Positions 1-17,110 of a stretch of DNA of 64,000 bases are shown here, in pieces. Both the position numbers and the translations under genes were made by a program. The notes beneath the pieces were generated by a model. It was not told the origin of the DNA, searched no databases, and saw only the letters and a list, made by a program, of their open reading frames with translations. The DNA comes from Xiphophorus maculatus (lineage: Eukaryota > Chordata > Actinopteri > Cyprinodontiformes > Poeciliidae): contig NC_036464.1 in the NCBI RefSeq assembly GCF_002775205.1, positions 6,937,291 to 7,001,290 on the forward strand, given 5' to 3'. The first letter of the stretch is position 1, and each line of letters starts with the position of its first letter.

Positions 1-859
1 ACTCATTTTCACTTTAGGCCACATTAAGATCACGAAAGAGCCGGTCGTGGCAGAACGTAAAGGTAAAACTACCCATTAACAAACTGTTAAATATTACACC
101 TTTCTCTGACTTCAATTTGCCTTATCTAAGATTAAATAATATTCAACATCTGTTTACATTGATAACATTTGTCCCTATACAAGTAACGATTGATTTCATT
201 TAACTAATATTTAAGCATACAATTATTATCTTGAAGTTATATTTCTCTGGCCCTGTTATGTCTGAAGTGCCATTGAAATGTGGTGGGCCGAATATGGCCC
301 ACACGCCTCAAGTTTGAAACATGCACTTTAAAACATTCATCTCCACCAGTGTCTTCAGATCTTTATAGAGAAATATCAGACAACTATGTAGAATCCAAGT
401 AATTAAGTAATTGTATTATTAATACCTGCACTTTGACATTCAATTAAGAAATGCAGTTTCTAAAGTGGTGATATTCCACTTTAAAACCCTGCATAGCTCC
501 CTGAAGCCTGCATTTATTAATTTAATGATAGTCCACCAGATTTAACAGAGTTAAATCACCAAAAAATAAATCAATAACTGCAGTATCTGGAGTAAACTTT
601 TGAAAAATGGCTGAAAACATGCCATAACGAGGATCATTAATTTAAGATATTCATGTCAGTCAGACGTACAGATGAATCACCCCACATGCGACTGACATGA
701 ACAAAAAAGCTGCTGTTCCTGTAGCACAAAACAATCATCTGATCCATTCTTCAGTTTTCCCTGAAGCAAAACAGACACAAAACAGCAGATGTTGGGCTCT
801 GTACTGAAGAGTGAGATGTGCTTTGTGTACAAGCACTATTTATTGCCTTGTTGCTGAAA

Positions 860-897
860 ATGTGCTATATAAATAAAATTGCCTTTACCTTTACAAC
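860..897 (+). mobile_element. short L2-like LINE 3' end
   Basis: The segment gtgctatataaataaa followed by a short repeated tail (gccttta/ccttta) matches the 3' end of the two longer L2 copies at 11808-12545 and 21485-21736. Only the extreme 3' end is recognisable. Confidence 0.5.
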
Positions 898-1852
898 AGA
901 AGCCTTGATAACATTATCCAACCAATCACAGTGATGGAAACTAATGAAACAGTGAATACGGAAAGACAAATTGTTCATACATAGTTATCTGATAATCACT
1001 GCCATATTTTTCCAGCACAGATTAAATCTGTATATTCTCAGAAAATGAACACTTTACATCCAAAATATTACACAAAAGCCATAAAAATTTAAGAAAATTA
1101 TAATCAGTTTGAAAACAAACTAAATACACATCTTTTCCTTGGGTTATGCAGAAAATTCCTGCTTCATGTAAGAATTACGAATGTTTTCATGTCGTCTGAC
1201 TTCCTGGAGCTTTGCCATGCCTCCATGACGTAACTACCCAGATTACCACTCTTGGATTAGATCACAGCTATCGTCTGCAGACTTTGTACCCAGTTGCTCA
1301 TTGACTGCATTAGGAGCTCCCTGAACCTTAAGTATAGTCAACCTGATTATAATTTAATACCACCATTCTGTCCTGCAGGAAAAATTACATCTCTTTTACT
1401 TTTTTTTGTCTTAAAATATTAATCAGTTTCAGAAAAACATACACATTTTGATAAAAGACAGTTTGTATAAATTTTTCATGGTAATGTACTTGAGATTACA
1501 GATGGAGAATCACAATAGAATTACACAAACAGAAGAAAATAAGCAGAAAACTTTTTTTAAAAGCAACAAGTAATAATTTGAAATCTGTTGCAGCTCCCAG
1601 CTAAAAAAAACATCAAGGTGAATGACCAGAGAATACAGATTTGTGCTGGTTGTGAAAGATAGGTTTGATAAGTATGGGTGTCAACATTTGTATGGCCTAC
1701 TTCAGGTGCAAGAAAGAGTTCACATTGTGGTCAAGGCTGACAAAACAAAAGAAAATACAAGAGAAAAGTTCAACAAATGTAAAAAAAAAATACAGAGCAT
1801 AGGAAGTAAAACTGCACAATACACTGAAAACCAATCATGACTATAATTTATT

Positions 1853-1856
<4 letters not shown>

Positions 1857-1909
<53 letters not shown>

Positions 1910-1941
1910 GTGTGTGTGTGTGCGCGTGCGTGTGTGTGTGT
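1857..1941. repeat. (TG)n microsatellite
   Basis: About 85 bases of almost pure TG repeat with a few CG interruptions towards the right end. It produces spurious Cys/Val and His/Thr open frames on the two strands. Confidence 0.97.
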
Positions 1942-2442
1942 GGCGGGAGGGTGCGCGTGGGGGTGTGTGGGCTTTTTCTGGATATTAATTGGATTTGCCA
2001 TGTGCCTTGAGACAACATTTATTGTGACATATAAGAGTTGCAATATTTCAACATATTTTTAAAGTAAGTAAAAATAAAAGATTTTGTTCAAGAAATTACT
2101 CAAGAGTAAAAAGGTATGTCATAAAATAACTACTTGAGTTCAGAGTAACTGACCAGAATATAACAATAAGTGTTTTAAAATGTTTTTGTCTGAAAATCAA
2201 AAATTCTCAGAGTAAATCCTGTTATTTTGAAAATTAAGATGAAATAAATACAAACAACTAACATAATCAAAAAATATATCACATTTAGGCAGAAAAAAAC
2301 ATTTTCCACATCAAAAATTGTTGATAGAAAACTTCAGTTCAAAAGACAATAATGGATTACCTTCAAAGAATTTCAGGCTTTTCAAATTTCAATCATTTAA
2401 ACCGAAGATGAACTGATCTGAATATAAAATATATACTTAAAG

Positions 2443-2443
<1 letters not shown>

Positions 2444-2500
<57 letters not shown>
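2444..2500. repeat. (AT)n microsatellite
   Basis: An uninterrupted run of alternating A and T, nearly 60 bases, within ate1 intron 1. It yields an artefactual Ile/Tyr reading frame. Confidence 0.97.
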
Positions 2501-2503
<3 letters not shown>

Positions 2504-3769
2504 GACCAGAGGAAAATACCTCCAGTGATAATACAGAGTTTACTGCATTTTCATGACCAATTGCAAAGCAGATAGAAAATGACAATAGAACAACAAAGCT
2601 TACAAACAAGAATTCTAAAATATGTGTATGTGGTTGATTTTTGGTTAAAACATCACTGTTCTTCATTCAGCAAAGTTACTTGCAGTACAAAGGATATCCA
2701 CAAATCTCTCTCAACTAAGAGTAGTGATACTTTATAACAAATCAAGTGTAGCAAAACTATTCCAAAATGGTTTTTTTGTTTATTTTGTTTTGTTTTTTGG
2801 GGGGGGGTTTGTCAAAAACTTTCCTCTAGTAACTAGTTACTACCCACCTGACCTCTCTACATGAATTATCTAAAATAAATGTTAATAATGAAACTTGATA
2901 TACCCAACAAAGTCTGAAGAGGATACATCTCAGATCTTAAAATATACAGCATTAAAGTAAAACACATTCAAGTCCATTGAATAATCAGCCCACTGACTCT
3001 TTTTTTAGATCAATGTTTAGCAACACTGGATCTGATCCACAACCTCCTGTCTCTGTTTACTTGGCAACTGATAATGCATTTTTAAAAATCACAGGTTGCA
3101 AACACGGTAACTGCAGTTCTGCGTCTCTTACAGACGTATTTTCTTTGACGTTTGTTTATGTCATGCTGAACTTGTCTGACCCCATGCAGCAGCCTAAATC
3201 AAACCAAAAGCTTGACGATGCACTCTAGCTAATGGGTGTTGAATTCGTTCTACAAGCCATTCCAGTTAACGATGAAAACACAATCTTACTGGAACTCTTT
3301 CCACATAACACGGAAACAGCGTCGAAGGAAATAGTTTACTCAGGCGGTATTGTTCAATAGCTAGCAGGAGTACAGATAACCTCTTGAAGTAACGTAAATA
3401 ACCCGTAGTAAAATATACTGAACATGACAGTAGTATCATATAGTGCGCTTCTGTTTTGCCTAGTTTCACTGAATGGCAGCGCTGGGTTTTGGGGGGTTTT
3501 CATTAGAGTAAAGCTATATGATGCTACCGGCTAAAAGCTAAGCTAACGCTCAGAAAGTGTTCACTTTACGGTCTAGTCAAGAAATAAAACAATTAAAATG
3601 TGACATATACTGACATTATAATACGTCGTACAGAATTAACTTCAAATACATATCGCCTTTTCCCAAATTTTTATCTATTTCCAGCAAGTACATGGCTCAG
3701 CTTGATTAGCATTAGCTAGCTCAGTTAAATGCCCAACTCCGTTTCTTCGACATCTTCAACAGAACCTAC

Positions 3770-3869
3770 CGTGAGAGAAGTTTCCCTTGTCATTTTTGCA
3801 GTAACCGCAGCGGTAGCCATCATCCCCTCCAAAATATTCTACTATTGTATAAGAGTTGCTTCCTGCCAT
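3770..3869 (-). CDS. ate1: ate1, first coding exon only (arginyl-tRNA-protein transferase 1)
   Basis: Read on the minus strand, ATG at 3869 opens 33 codons ending in a phase-1 donor (G|gtaggt, at 3769). The peptide contains YRCGYCKNDKGNFSH, which matches the conserved N-terminal cysteine motif (YRCGYCKN) of eukaryotic ATE1. ATE1 transfers arginine from Arg-tRNA to N-terminal Asp, Glu or oxidised Cys of proteins, marking them for the Arg/N-degron pathway in cytosol and nucleus; the N-terminal Cys cluster belongs to its regulatory/haem- or Fe-S-binding region. The family's second exon (beginning around MWAHSMT) was searched for by eye down to base 1 and not found, so the rest of the gene lies left of the window. 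The identification rests on this exon only, but the motif is distinctive. Confidence 0.86.
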
Positions 3870-4020
3870 CTTTGCAATGCAGACACACAGCTGACTGCTG
3901 AGTTTGGTAGGTCAACCGGTGACGGGTACTCCGCCCACAGCCTATGCGTCTGGGGTGCTGCGTTCAAAGACTCCATGTCTGAGAGCATTAATATCCACTG
4001 TACCAGATGCCTCTAGTATA
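3870..4020 (-). promoter_or_regulatory. ate1: probable ate1 5' UTR and promoter-proximal region
   Basis: Directly upstream of the ate1 ATG on the minus strand the DNA turns relatively GC-rich, with several CpGs and a GC-box-like stretch (ccgccc on the plus strand near 3931), in an otherwise AT-rich neighbourhood. No TATA box is obvious. The 3' end of aldh18a1 lies less than 700 bases further upstream on the same strand. The transcription start cannot be fixed from the sequence. Confidence 0.4.
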
Positions 4021-4564
4021 TTCACAAAATTGAGATTGTATTAATCTTTTACAAACAATTTCTAACATGTAAATGGGAGATATTGTTACAATAGATTAAC
4101 AATCATGCTTCTCAGTGCCTTAAAAAGTATACACACCAGAACTTTTAACTTAACCAATGTTCAGTGTATTTTAATTTACTAAAAATTATTATACTAATTA
4201 CACATTGAAATTAAACGCTGTAATTCATATTATCCAAGGTTCTTCTAGTTGTAGATGCTGATGGCTGTGGGCAGGAAGGATCTCTTATAGAGGTCTGTAT
4301 TGTTCTCAAACAAAAATATAATCCCTACAGTTGTTTTTATACTCATTAAGTAAAAAGAAATGGATTTCATTTACTAAACAGTAAATGAAATAATAGTATC
4401 CTAAAGATATTATTAATGGGGATAAAGACAGCCACAGATTTTGTTTGTTTTTGTATATTTTTTTCTTTCACTTCAGTTTTGCACTTTTGTTCCGATTTAT
4501 CACATAAAATGAATAATGCACTTGCAATTATATAGTCTGATAAGTACAAAGTACAAACTCATGA
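4021..4564. other. intergenic spacer between aldh18a1 3' end and ate1
   Basis: AT-rich, without a recognisable gene. A phrase around 4257-4300 (ctgatggctgtgggcaggaa) looks like a fragment of a dispersed fish repeat, but I could not assign it to a family. Confidence 0.45.
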
Positions 4565-5085
4565 TTTAAGAACTGTACACCATGTTTATTAAATTATCTC
4601 TGCAAAGAGGACAGCAAAAAAAATAAAAAATCAGAACCAAGATCTTGCACAAACAATACTTGCAGTGATCTACAAAGCAAAGGGAGACTTTAAATGTAAA
4701 AAAAAAAATAAATTAGAAAATCGCAGCTGAGCCAATGATCCATTTTTTAAAATCTTGTTACAAAAATGACTTTGTAGAAGGGGAAATGAGCTTTACTTTA
4801 TGTCTGCATTATGCATAGTTCTTTTTTGTTGCTCTAGCAAAATGTATGTTTTGTTGATGCGCTGAAAGATTCAGATTCACAGGTTTCAGTACCGGTTCAC
4901 AGAATTAGGAAATTGGAACTCTACAAAAATCAACCCGATTGTGTCTGCAAGTCTCCTGCACTGACATAGTAAACTCACACAGGTGATGGAAGAGCAGCTA
5001 GAAAGTTGAAATGATACCTTTTGACACAAGACTCTAATAAACTCTTTCCAGACATCTGTTGATTAGGCTCCAGCTGGGTGATCTC
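4565..5085 (-). other. aldh18a1: aldh18a1 3' UTR with poly(A) signal
   Basis: After the TAG the sequence is AT-rich and non-coding. The first clear AATAAA on the minus strand is at 4585-4590, which sets the probable transcript end near 4565-4570. Confidence 0.6.
4585..4590 (-). terminator. aldh18a1: poly(A) signal AATAAA, aldh18a1
   Basis: Canonical hexamer on the minus strand about 500 bases after the stop codon. Confidence 0.6.
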
Positions 5086-10295
<5,210 letters not shown>

Positions 10296-10816
10296 GGCAC
10301 AAACACCTGAAGACCTGTAGGGATGACCATACAAATCAATGTCAGGTTACTGGAACAGGGGAATAACCTCAACTGAGATAAGCTGCAGTTTTATTCAAAG
10401 ATGGGCTGCATGGGAGTCAATCTACAACAGAAATATAACATTTAAACACGTTAAAATAAATACTATGTGGCGGAGGAAACCAATAAGGATTATTCAGTTG
10501 TACTTTCTGGGAAGTTTGCTTTCATGTTCGGAATGCTGTTTGCTGTCATAACTTGACACACTGACCCAGAGAAGATGTTTTCAGATCACTGAAATCCACA
10601 AAAAGGTGTTTTATACAAGTAAATCATATAATATATTAATTAATTATGCTTCAAAACTTAATAAATAAGAATACAACACCTGCTTAGCAAATACAACTGA
10701 TGTCAACACGAACCTGCAGCGAGCTAACGTTAGCTAGCTTTAGCTACAGTTAGCTACAGTTTCGAGACATTTAGCAGCAGCGGAAAGTTGTTTTATTGAA
10801 CAAAATAAGCTGTTAC

Positions 10817-10935
10817 CTGACAGTGCGAAGAGTTAGAAAGCCAGACAACACAACAGTGGTCTGCAAAGAGGGGACACGTAGTCAGTCAGTCAGTCTGACT
10901 GTCTGCTGCCACATCCACAGCCCACGTTGTTTGGG
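10817..10935 (-). promoter_or_regulatory. aldh18a1: probable non-coding exon 1 and promoter region of aldh18a1
   Basis: A good donor (CAG|GTAACA) ends at 10817 on the minus strand and would splice to the acceptor just before the start-codon exon. Upstream lies a CpG-containing stretch of mixed composition with short GTCA-type repeats, unlike the AT-rich flanks. The exon's 5' limit is a guess; no TATA box was seen. Confidence 0.5.
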
Positions 10936-10939
10936 AAGT

Positions 10940-11807
10940 GAAGCGGACCGGAGGGATTCACGAAAAGTGACTACGTATCTAATAACGACCAGCGTGTACG
11001 CAGGAAATCCTGTAAGCTAAAGCAACGTACGTTTTAACTACGCATAAAACACGTTCTGGACGACTTCTGTTAATAAAGCAACTATACATAGAAATAGTAA
11101 CAAATATTCTGTAAAGCCTTTAGCGATGAAAAGGCCCAGGACTTATAAAGCTTAAGTTGACCACTTACGTTTGTCGTGGTTAACGAGAAACTTAAATTTT
11201 TTACATTGGTTGTACTTTGATATTCCATCCATTTTCTTTTTATCTGAGTGTGCCAGAAATATGGACATACTGGAGTGTGTGCAGGTTTTTGGCCTTGGGT
11301 GCCTGTCAAGCATTTCCTTTTCGAGCACGTTGAGATTATTTTAGTACAAAAATGTGTCTTTTGCATTCCTTGTTGATGTGTGTGAATTTATACTTCTATC
11401 ATGTTCGAAATAAATAAATAAAATAAGTATGACGGTGGCAGTATGATGCTATGGGATTGATTTCCAGCAAGTTTTACTGATAATGGAGAATTGCTCTTTA
11501 AACTCTTTACCCTAATTTGTAATAAACAAAGCAGGCTAATATTAAGCTCCTGGATTGGCCTTCTCAAAGCTTCAACCCTGTTAAAAGTTTATGTGCCACA
11601 CCTAAAAGCAGGGGGAAACATATCAATTAAGTAAACTTTGCAAATTCTGATAAGAAGAGTGGTCAAATATACAGCAAAAATTATGCAAAAATCTTGCTGA
11701 TGGCTAAAATAGCATGGTCAAAGAAGTGGAACATGCTGGCAGACATTAAACCAAATATTAACAAGGATGTATGTTTAATTTTGAGCCAAACTTTTAAAAG
11801 AATGACT
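10940..11807. other. intergenic region with Tc1-like debris
   Basis: No gene recognised. Around 11550-11580 the plus strand carries a degraded DWPSQSFNP, again a Tc1 transposase trace, and the stretch 11430-11770 reads as a decayed copy. The rest is AT-rich unassigned sequence. Confidence 0.5.
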
Positions 11808-12545
11808 AAGGCAAGGCAAGGCAAGGCAAGTTTATTTATATAGCACTTTAAAACAGTACCACTGACCAAAGTGCTGTACAATCACAAGATTAAACAAATA
11901 AAATCAAAATTAAAACACATAAAAACCAACAATGCAGTGACGTAAAGCACTCTATATAATACATAAACATACCCAGATAAATACAGAAAAGCAGCATCTC
12001 AAACTGAATCAAAGGCCAACCGAAAAAGGTAAGTCTTAAGAGCAGATTTAAAAATTGCTAAGGAGGGGGCCTGTTTTACCAACATAGGTAAAGAATTCCA
12101 AAGTTTGGGAGCTGCAACAGCAAACGCCCTGTCTCCTCTCTGCCTCCTGGAAGTCCTCGGCACCTCCAGGTTCATTTGGCTCGCTGATCTAAGAGCTCGA
12201 GGAGGACAGTGTATATGTAGCAGCTCAGAGAGATAGGAGGGAGCAAGGCCATTTAAAGATTTAAATACAAATAAAAGAATCTTAAAATGCACTCTGAAAT
12301 GTACCGGCAGCCAGTGCAGAGAATATAAAATCGGGGTAACATGTTCTCTCTTCCGCGATCCAGTTAAGAGCCGAGCAGCCGCATTCTGGACCAGCTGAAG
12401 ACGGGACAAAGAAGACTGGCTGACACCCACATATAAGGAGTTACAGTAATCCAGTTGTGTTGTGATAAAAGCATGGATTAATATTTCAAAATAATCCACT
12501 GGTACAATATTCCTAATCTTAGCAAGCCGCCTCAAATGGAAAAAA
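11808..12545 (-). mobile_element. L2-type LINE, 5'-truncated, 3' part of reverse transcriptase
   Basis: The minus strand has a 178-codon open frame (12535-11999) typical of the C-terminal end of L2/CR1-clade LINE ORF2: LDYCNSL, LQLVQNAAARLLTGSRK, SLHWLPV, FKSLNGLAPSYL, SLAIFKSALKTYLF. It is followed by a short 3' UTR with a gtgctatataaataaa end and a tandem ccttg/gcctt tail (11808-11830). Homology stops abruptly at about 12545, as expected for 5' truncation during reverse transcription. The frame is uninterrupted, so the insertion is probably fairly young; it is a fragment and cannot move by itself. Confidence 0.93.
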
Positions 12546-12849
12546 AGAGTTTAAAATTAACTTCTGAGTTTAAAATTAAACTCAGAAGACTATAGCCTTA
12601 CATTTAAGTATGTTAAAGACTAATTTAAATGTAATTTTTCCCACAGTATTTTATTGGTTCTGCGTTTTGGAAAGCAAATGTAACTCTCCTGGGACTAGGT
12701 GGTTTACAACAGCTACTGATATCCCCCCATCTTTAGTAACATGACACTATGAGGCTCTTTAGAGGCTTGTAAACATGTGAAACATTGATGAGCTGGAAGG
12801 TCAGGAGCACTGGGTGCAGAAGTCTGCCGTAACAGGTGAAAGCAGCAAC

Positions 12850-15800
12850 ATGGGGACTGTTAGCGAACCTTTGAAGTGTCCTGTCTGCCAGGATTTTTTC
12901 ACAGAACCTGTGACGCTCCAATGTGGACATAACTTCTGCCTCACCTGTATCCGAGCCGTTTGGGAAACAGATGAGTCCACTGAGAGTCCTTTCTTCTGTC
13001 CAGAGTGTCAGATATTCCTCCCACCTAATCTCACTCTGGACATAAACACAAGCCTCCAGGAAAAAGTCAAGGATTTCACCACAAACCAGCAACCAGCAGC
13101 AGCTGAGACCGACTCTACAGCAGCATCCTCTCTAATTATCCACTGTGACCACTGCATAGAGAAGCCATGTGTGGCCATCCAGACCTGTTTGACCTGTGAT
13201 GCCTCGCTGTGCCAGGCCCACGCCCAGCTGCACCAGCAGAGGTCTGCCCTGAGGGAGCACACGCTGGTGGATGTGACCAAGGATCCACTGTCGCTGAAGT
13301 GCAGGGAGCACCGGGATGAGCTCAAGCTCTTCTGTATGGAGGAGAAAATCCCTGTGTGCTGTTTGTGTGTCCTGGTTGGAGTCCACAAGCACCATAAGGC
13401 ATCTCAACTTCATGAAGCCAGCGCAGACTTTAGGGTAACATTTTTATTTTGTTTTTCTAATATTCTATTCTGCCACAAACTAAACAATGACTTCAGTAAT
13501 TACTGTTCACTACATCTATTTAAAATTTATTTTATGATAGGAAACTAATAATATGAGTGCATACGAGGCAATTAGACTGTAGTGTGTTAGTCCATACAGT
13601 GCCATCTACTGTGCAATCAGTGCAACTTCACAATATCTTGCTAGCCCTGGAGTATGACGCCCTTTAGGTAAATAATTGATGGTGTCAATTAAAAACTAAG
13701 GATGAACATAAATGCAATGTTTAAAATGATTCAGTGAAGTGAACATATCAAAACTAACCATTTTTCAATCAAAGAGGACGTCATGCACGGCTGTATATAT
13801 TTTATCTCAATTTTTGGCCATTTTTAATTGTATTGTTTCAGAAAATACTTCAACAGTAGTAACTTAGTGTCAGTTACTCAAGTTTTGTTGTCAAAAATCA
13901 TTCTTTTGCTAATTAGACCAGTAATACATGATACAGATAGTGTCTTTTTATTTTATATTGCTAAATTGCAGCAATATGATTGCAGGGTGATTCAATCACC
14001 AGCACTGACTTCTTGAGTCCTTGATATGGCTACTTTGACTTAGTATATGTTATTATTAATTTGTTTTGCACATATATATATTTGTAGGTCTAAGTGCATG
14101 TCATCCACATAAGAACACATATGAAAATATTTTTAAATTGTACACAAGAGCATAAAAATTAAGTTCACATTTTATATATACCAAACGAAAAGTAAAACAT
14201 CTTGAATGTGGTTATGCTAATTCATAACCATATTCTGATTCAGTTTTATGTCTGTCTTCAGAGTATGTTGGTGGCTAATATGAACAACTTACTGAAGAGG
14301 AGAGGTGAAGCAGAGCACACCATCAAGGACTTGGAGTCACTTTACACACAAACTGTGGTACAGTCATTATGAGCTTATAATACACTCCTGTTTTCTCTTG
14401 CGGGCAGCCTTACGTTTATGACATTTTAATTATCTTCCAGAAATCTGCTGCGGATTTCAGAGAGAAAATCTCAGACAAGTACAGCAGAATCCGTGTGGTT
14501 TTAGATGCAGACGAGCGTCTGATGATGCAGATTATAGATGCAGAAGAGGCGTACATGACGGACTGGCTGGAGGCCCAGAGGGGCATCACGGAAACTCAGA
14601 TTAAAGAGATAGACAGATTAAGAGCCTCCAATAAAGCTCTCCTCCAGGAAACAAATGACCTGCAGTTCCTTCAGGTGAGTAAATCATTCTAAAAATAATT
14701 TAAGTATTTTACAATGATCATTAAACCACAATGTATTAAGCCTGCTATGAATCAAACACCACTGGACCTGCAGTCACAGTAATCTAAGAAGAAGCCCATA
14801 ATCTAATGCCACCATCTTTGAGCATGTACAGTTTGCCTCTGTTTACATGGACAAGCCAAATGCAGGGAAATATTTTAGGGTAAACAAAGATGGAGTAGCT
14901 TGGCCACAATGACATAAACTATGTTTGAAAGAGTCAAATCAGTTCTTTCCAAATAAGAACACTGTCAGCACTGGCAAGCATGGTCGTGGCAGTAGCATGG
15001 TGAAGGAACGTTTTAAATGACTGCCTTCAAATTCCTCAACTTCAAATTAATTTGATGGCTAGATTGTTCAAACTTGGACACATGTGATGGTTTTGTTTGG
15101 ACAATGACCGTAAACAGACATTAAGAACAAATAAAGTTGGTTAACTTTGAGAATTGATCATTTGAAGGAGCATCTGTGCCAGAAATCCCACTAATTCAAT
15201 CAAATTGTTCCTTTCTTGATAAAGAATGCACATTTCTGACAGAAACTGTGGATTTTAAGCATATGGACTAGTGACTAGTTATGAATTCACCTTTGTTTTT
15301 CTTGTGTGTGAATTTTCAGTTCTGTATGTACTTGCTTTGTTTTCCATCTTCAAAAGTAAAATTTCTTAATACTGTTTTGAAGTTGAGCTAAAACTGATGG
15401 CCTGTTAATTTTTAACAGCAAATCAGATCACAAAATCTTTGGTGAGTATATTTTTACACATTACATTTTGGTATATTTAACCTTTCTTTTGTGTTGTTAC
15501 TAATTTGCTCCTTTGGTACATTTATTTTTTGTTTTCTTTACAGTGAACCATTGGATTTTCCTCCACTGCAGGCTGTAAACAGGGATCTTTGTGACCATGA
15601 AAAACTAAAAACCATTGAGAGGCTCGTTGATGATCTCTCATTAGCTCTGTCGCAACACTTTCCACGAATGTGGTCATGTTAGTGATTAATTCAGGATTTC
15701 ATAAGCAAGCAATCATCATTTGCATAAATGTGGTGCTGATTGTCGTTTTTTTCTATTATTATTATTGCAGACCTAAGTTCACCGGCTTTAGATCCAAAAA

Positions 15801-16357
15801 CAGCCCATCCGAAACTAGAAATATCTCCAGATAAAAAGCAAGTTTACTGGAGGCGCCATCGTGTTGGAGACAGACCAAACCCTCAGCCTTACGACTCCCA
15901 GTACAGTGTTCTCGCTCAGGAGAGCTTTACAAATGGCCAGCATTACTGGGAGGTGATTGTCCAGGATAAACCCTTCTGGCTGATTGGTGTCACCACAGGT
16001 TTGCTCACTAAGAAAACCAGTCCGGTTCAGAATTCCTCCAGCCTGGGTGTGAACAGCACATCCTGGTGCATCTACCATGGAGATGGACAGTACCTGGCTT
16101 GCCACGACACACAAGAGAAGCAGCTGCCAGTAGCAAAGAGAGTCAGGAAACTGGGCATACTGGCTAATATCCAGAAGGGGGAGCTGTCATTCTATGATGC
16201 GGATGCAATGACTCTGCTTCACTCTTTCTGTGTGCAGTGCACAGAGCCTCTTTACCCCATGTTCAACCCATGCATCGATATGACCGGAGTCAACAGGCAG
16301 CCGCTCACTTTGTTCTGGATTAAGGATCCCTGGAATTGGGAAGACGATGAAAAATGA
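12850..16357 (+). CDS. TRIM-family E3 ubiquitin ligase, RING-B-box-coiled coil-PRY/SPRY (complete, 552 aa)
   Basis: Exons 12850-13434, 14262-14357, 14441-14674, 15419-15441, 15544-15677 and 15771-16357 join in phase. The ATG at 12850 is the first after an in-frame stop at 12778. Residues 10-53 form a C3HC4 RING (CPVC, CGHNFC..C, CPEC). A first B-box-like Cys cluster at about 99-145 and a second B-box (CREH..LFC..CCLC) follow. The 96- and 234-nt exons encode the coiled coil. The last exon is PRY-SPRY, with LDPKTAHP, YWEVIV and a final LFWIKDP. RING TRIMs transfer ubiquitin from E2 to targets bound by SPRY, often in antiviral or inflammatory signalling. The exon pattern is that of the large fish TRIM clade also called bloodthirsty-like or TRIM25/TRIM39-like; I cannot name the orthologue. 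Confidence 0.93.
13435..14261 (+). other. TRIM gene intron 1, AT-rich
   Basis: Runs between the RING/B-box exon and the 96-nt coiled-coil exon. No repeat family or gene was recognised. Confidence 0.6.
14675..15418 (+). other. TRIM gene intron 3 with Tc1-like remnant
   Basis: Between the 234-nt and 23-nt exons. The stretch 14940-15240 resembles a decayed Tc1 transposase (a ggcaagcatggtcgtggcag phrase, the gene's VKHGGGS region, and aaatgaccgtaaacag-like DNDPKQ). No intact frame. Confidence 0.5.
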
Positions 16358-16582
16358 ATGATCTTTTCTGTGTTTATTTCATTTGAATAATGTGGTGAAA
16401 ATGTCAAGTCAAATAATTACTTGTAAGTCTGTACACCGACAGATATTTGCATGGTTTAAACAAGGATCTCAATCTATCTATTTAAGTATTAGAAGGTAGA
16501 TGATAGACAATATTTTCCTTCAGTGTTTATATATTATCAATCTATTCTGACTATGCTTTAATTCTATAGTTGTGCAACGTTT

Positions 16583-16588
16583 AATAAA
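16583..16588 (+). terminator. poly(A) signal AATAAA of the plus-strand TRIM gene
   Basis: First canonical hexamer after the stop codon, about 225 bases downstream, giving a short 3' UTR. Confidence 0.65.
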
Positions 16589-16924
16589 GTAAATACACAT
16601 GGAGAACTTACTGTGCAATATTTTTGTTACAGGTTCAACATCAAAAGTTGTACTTTACTTTGCCTTGACAATGTATTCACACCTTTGGACGTTTTCTACA
16701 TTTTGTCACATTACAACCAAAAAAACATTTGTATAATTTATTCAGATTTTATAGGATAGATCAAAATGGACCAAATGGTCCATATGATGCACCATTTTGG
16801 TCTGATAATTGTGAAATATCAGGAAAATTTATTTGTGTCACCATTCAAAACAGCTACAGATTCAAATATGTCACATCTACAGATTTAAATCATAGCCAGG
16901 TCTTCTTTACAGACTAGTTCAAAC

Positions 16925-17110
16925 TCAGTCAGCGGGACTGGAAAGCATCGAGGAACACCAAGTACACATTATTTAATAATGAATCAACAGAAAACAAGGT
17001 TGTGACAGAGAGGGAAGACATATGGCAAAGGTCACTGGGCCTGGACTCGAACTGTTGAGCACTGAGGTCTCCATACATGGGTCACGCGCTACCCCAACTG
17101 TCAAATCTTG
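16925..17110 (-). mobile_element. tRNA-derived SINE, copy 1
   Basis: On the minus strand a tRNA-like head begins near 17105 and has a box B (AGTTCGAGTCC) followed by the tail phrase gacctttgccatatgtcttc. The same head, box B and tail occur at 37640-37835. The head cannot fold as a normal tRNA, so it is a SINE and not a tRNA gene. It lies in the spacer between the TRIM gene and habp2. Confidence 0.7.

Larger units (their letters stand above)
1..3769 (-). other. ate1: ate1 intron 1 (partial), no exon recognised
   Basis: AT-rich sequence with no convincing coding exon on either strand. It holds a (TG)n tract, an (AT)n tract and a short L2-type 3' end near 860-897. A 28-codon open stretch ending in a stop on the minus strand around 1250-1340 is slightly GC-richer than its surroundings but resembles nothing I know. 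The intron assignment follows from the donor site at 3769 and assumes exon 2 lies further left. Confidence 0.6.

Noticed and set aside
1250-1340. Minus-strand 28-codon open stretch ending in TAA, slightly GC-rich
   Set aside because: No recognisable similarity, weak acceptor, and it would sit inside ate1 intron 1. Not ATE1 sequence.
1852-2062. Open frames on both strands rich in Cys/Val or His/Thr
   Set aside because: They are translations of the (TG)n microsatellite.
2397-2666. 89-codon minus-strand frame
   Set aside because: A third of it is the (AT)n repeat; the rest has no protein-like features.
12814-12849. Longer N-terminus for the plus-strand TRIM protein starting at 12814
   Set aside because: The codon there is GTG, not ATG; the first ATG after the in-frame stop is at 12850.
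13008-13413. Minus-strand frames of 93 and 126 codons
   Set aside because: Antisense shadows of the TRIM RING/B-box exon.
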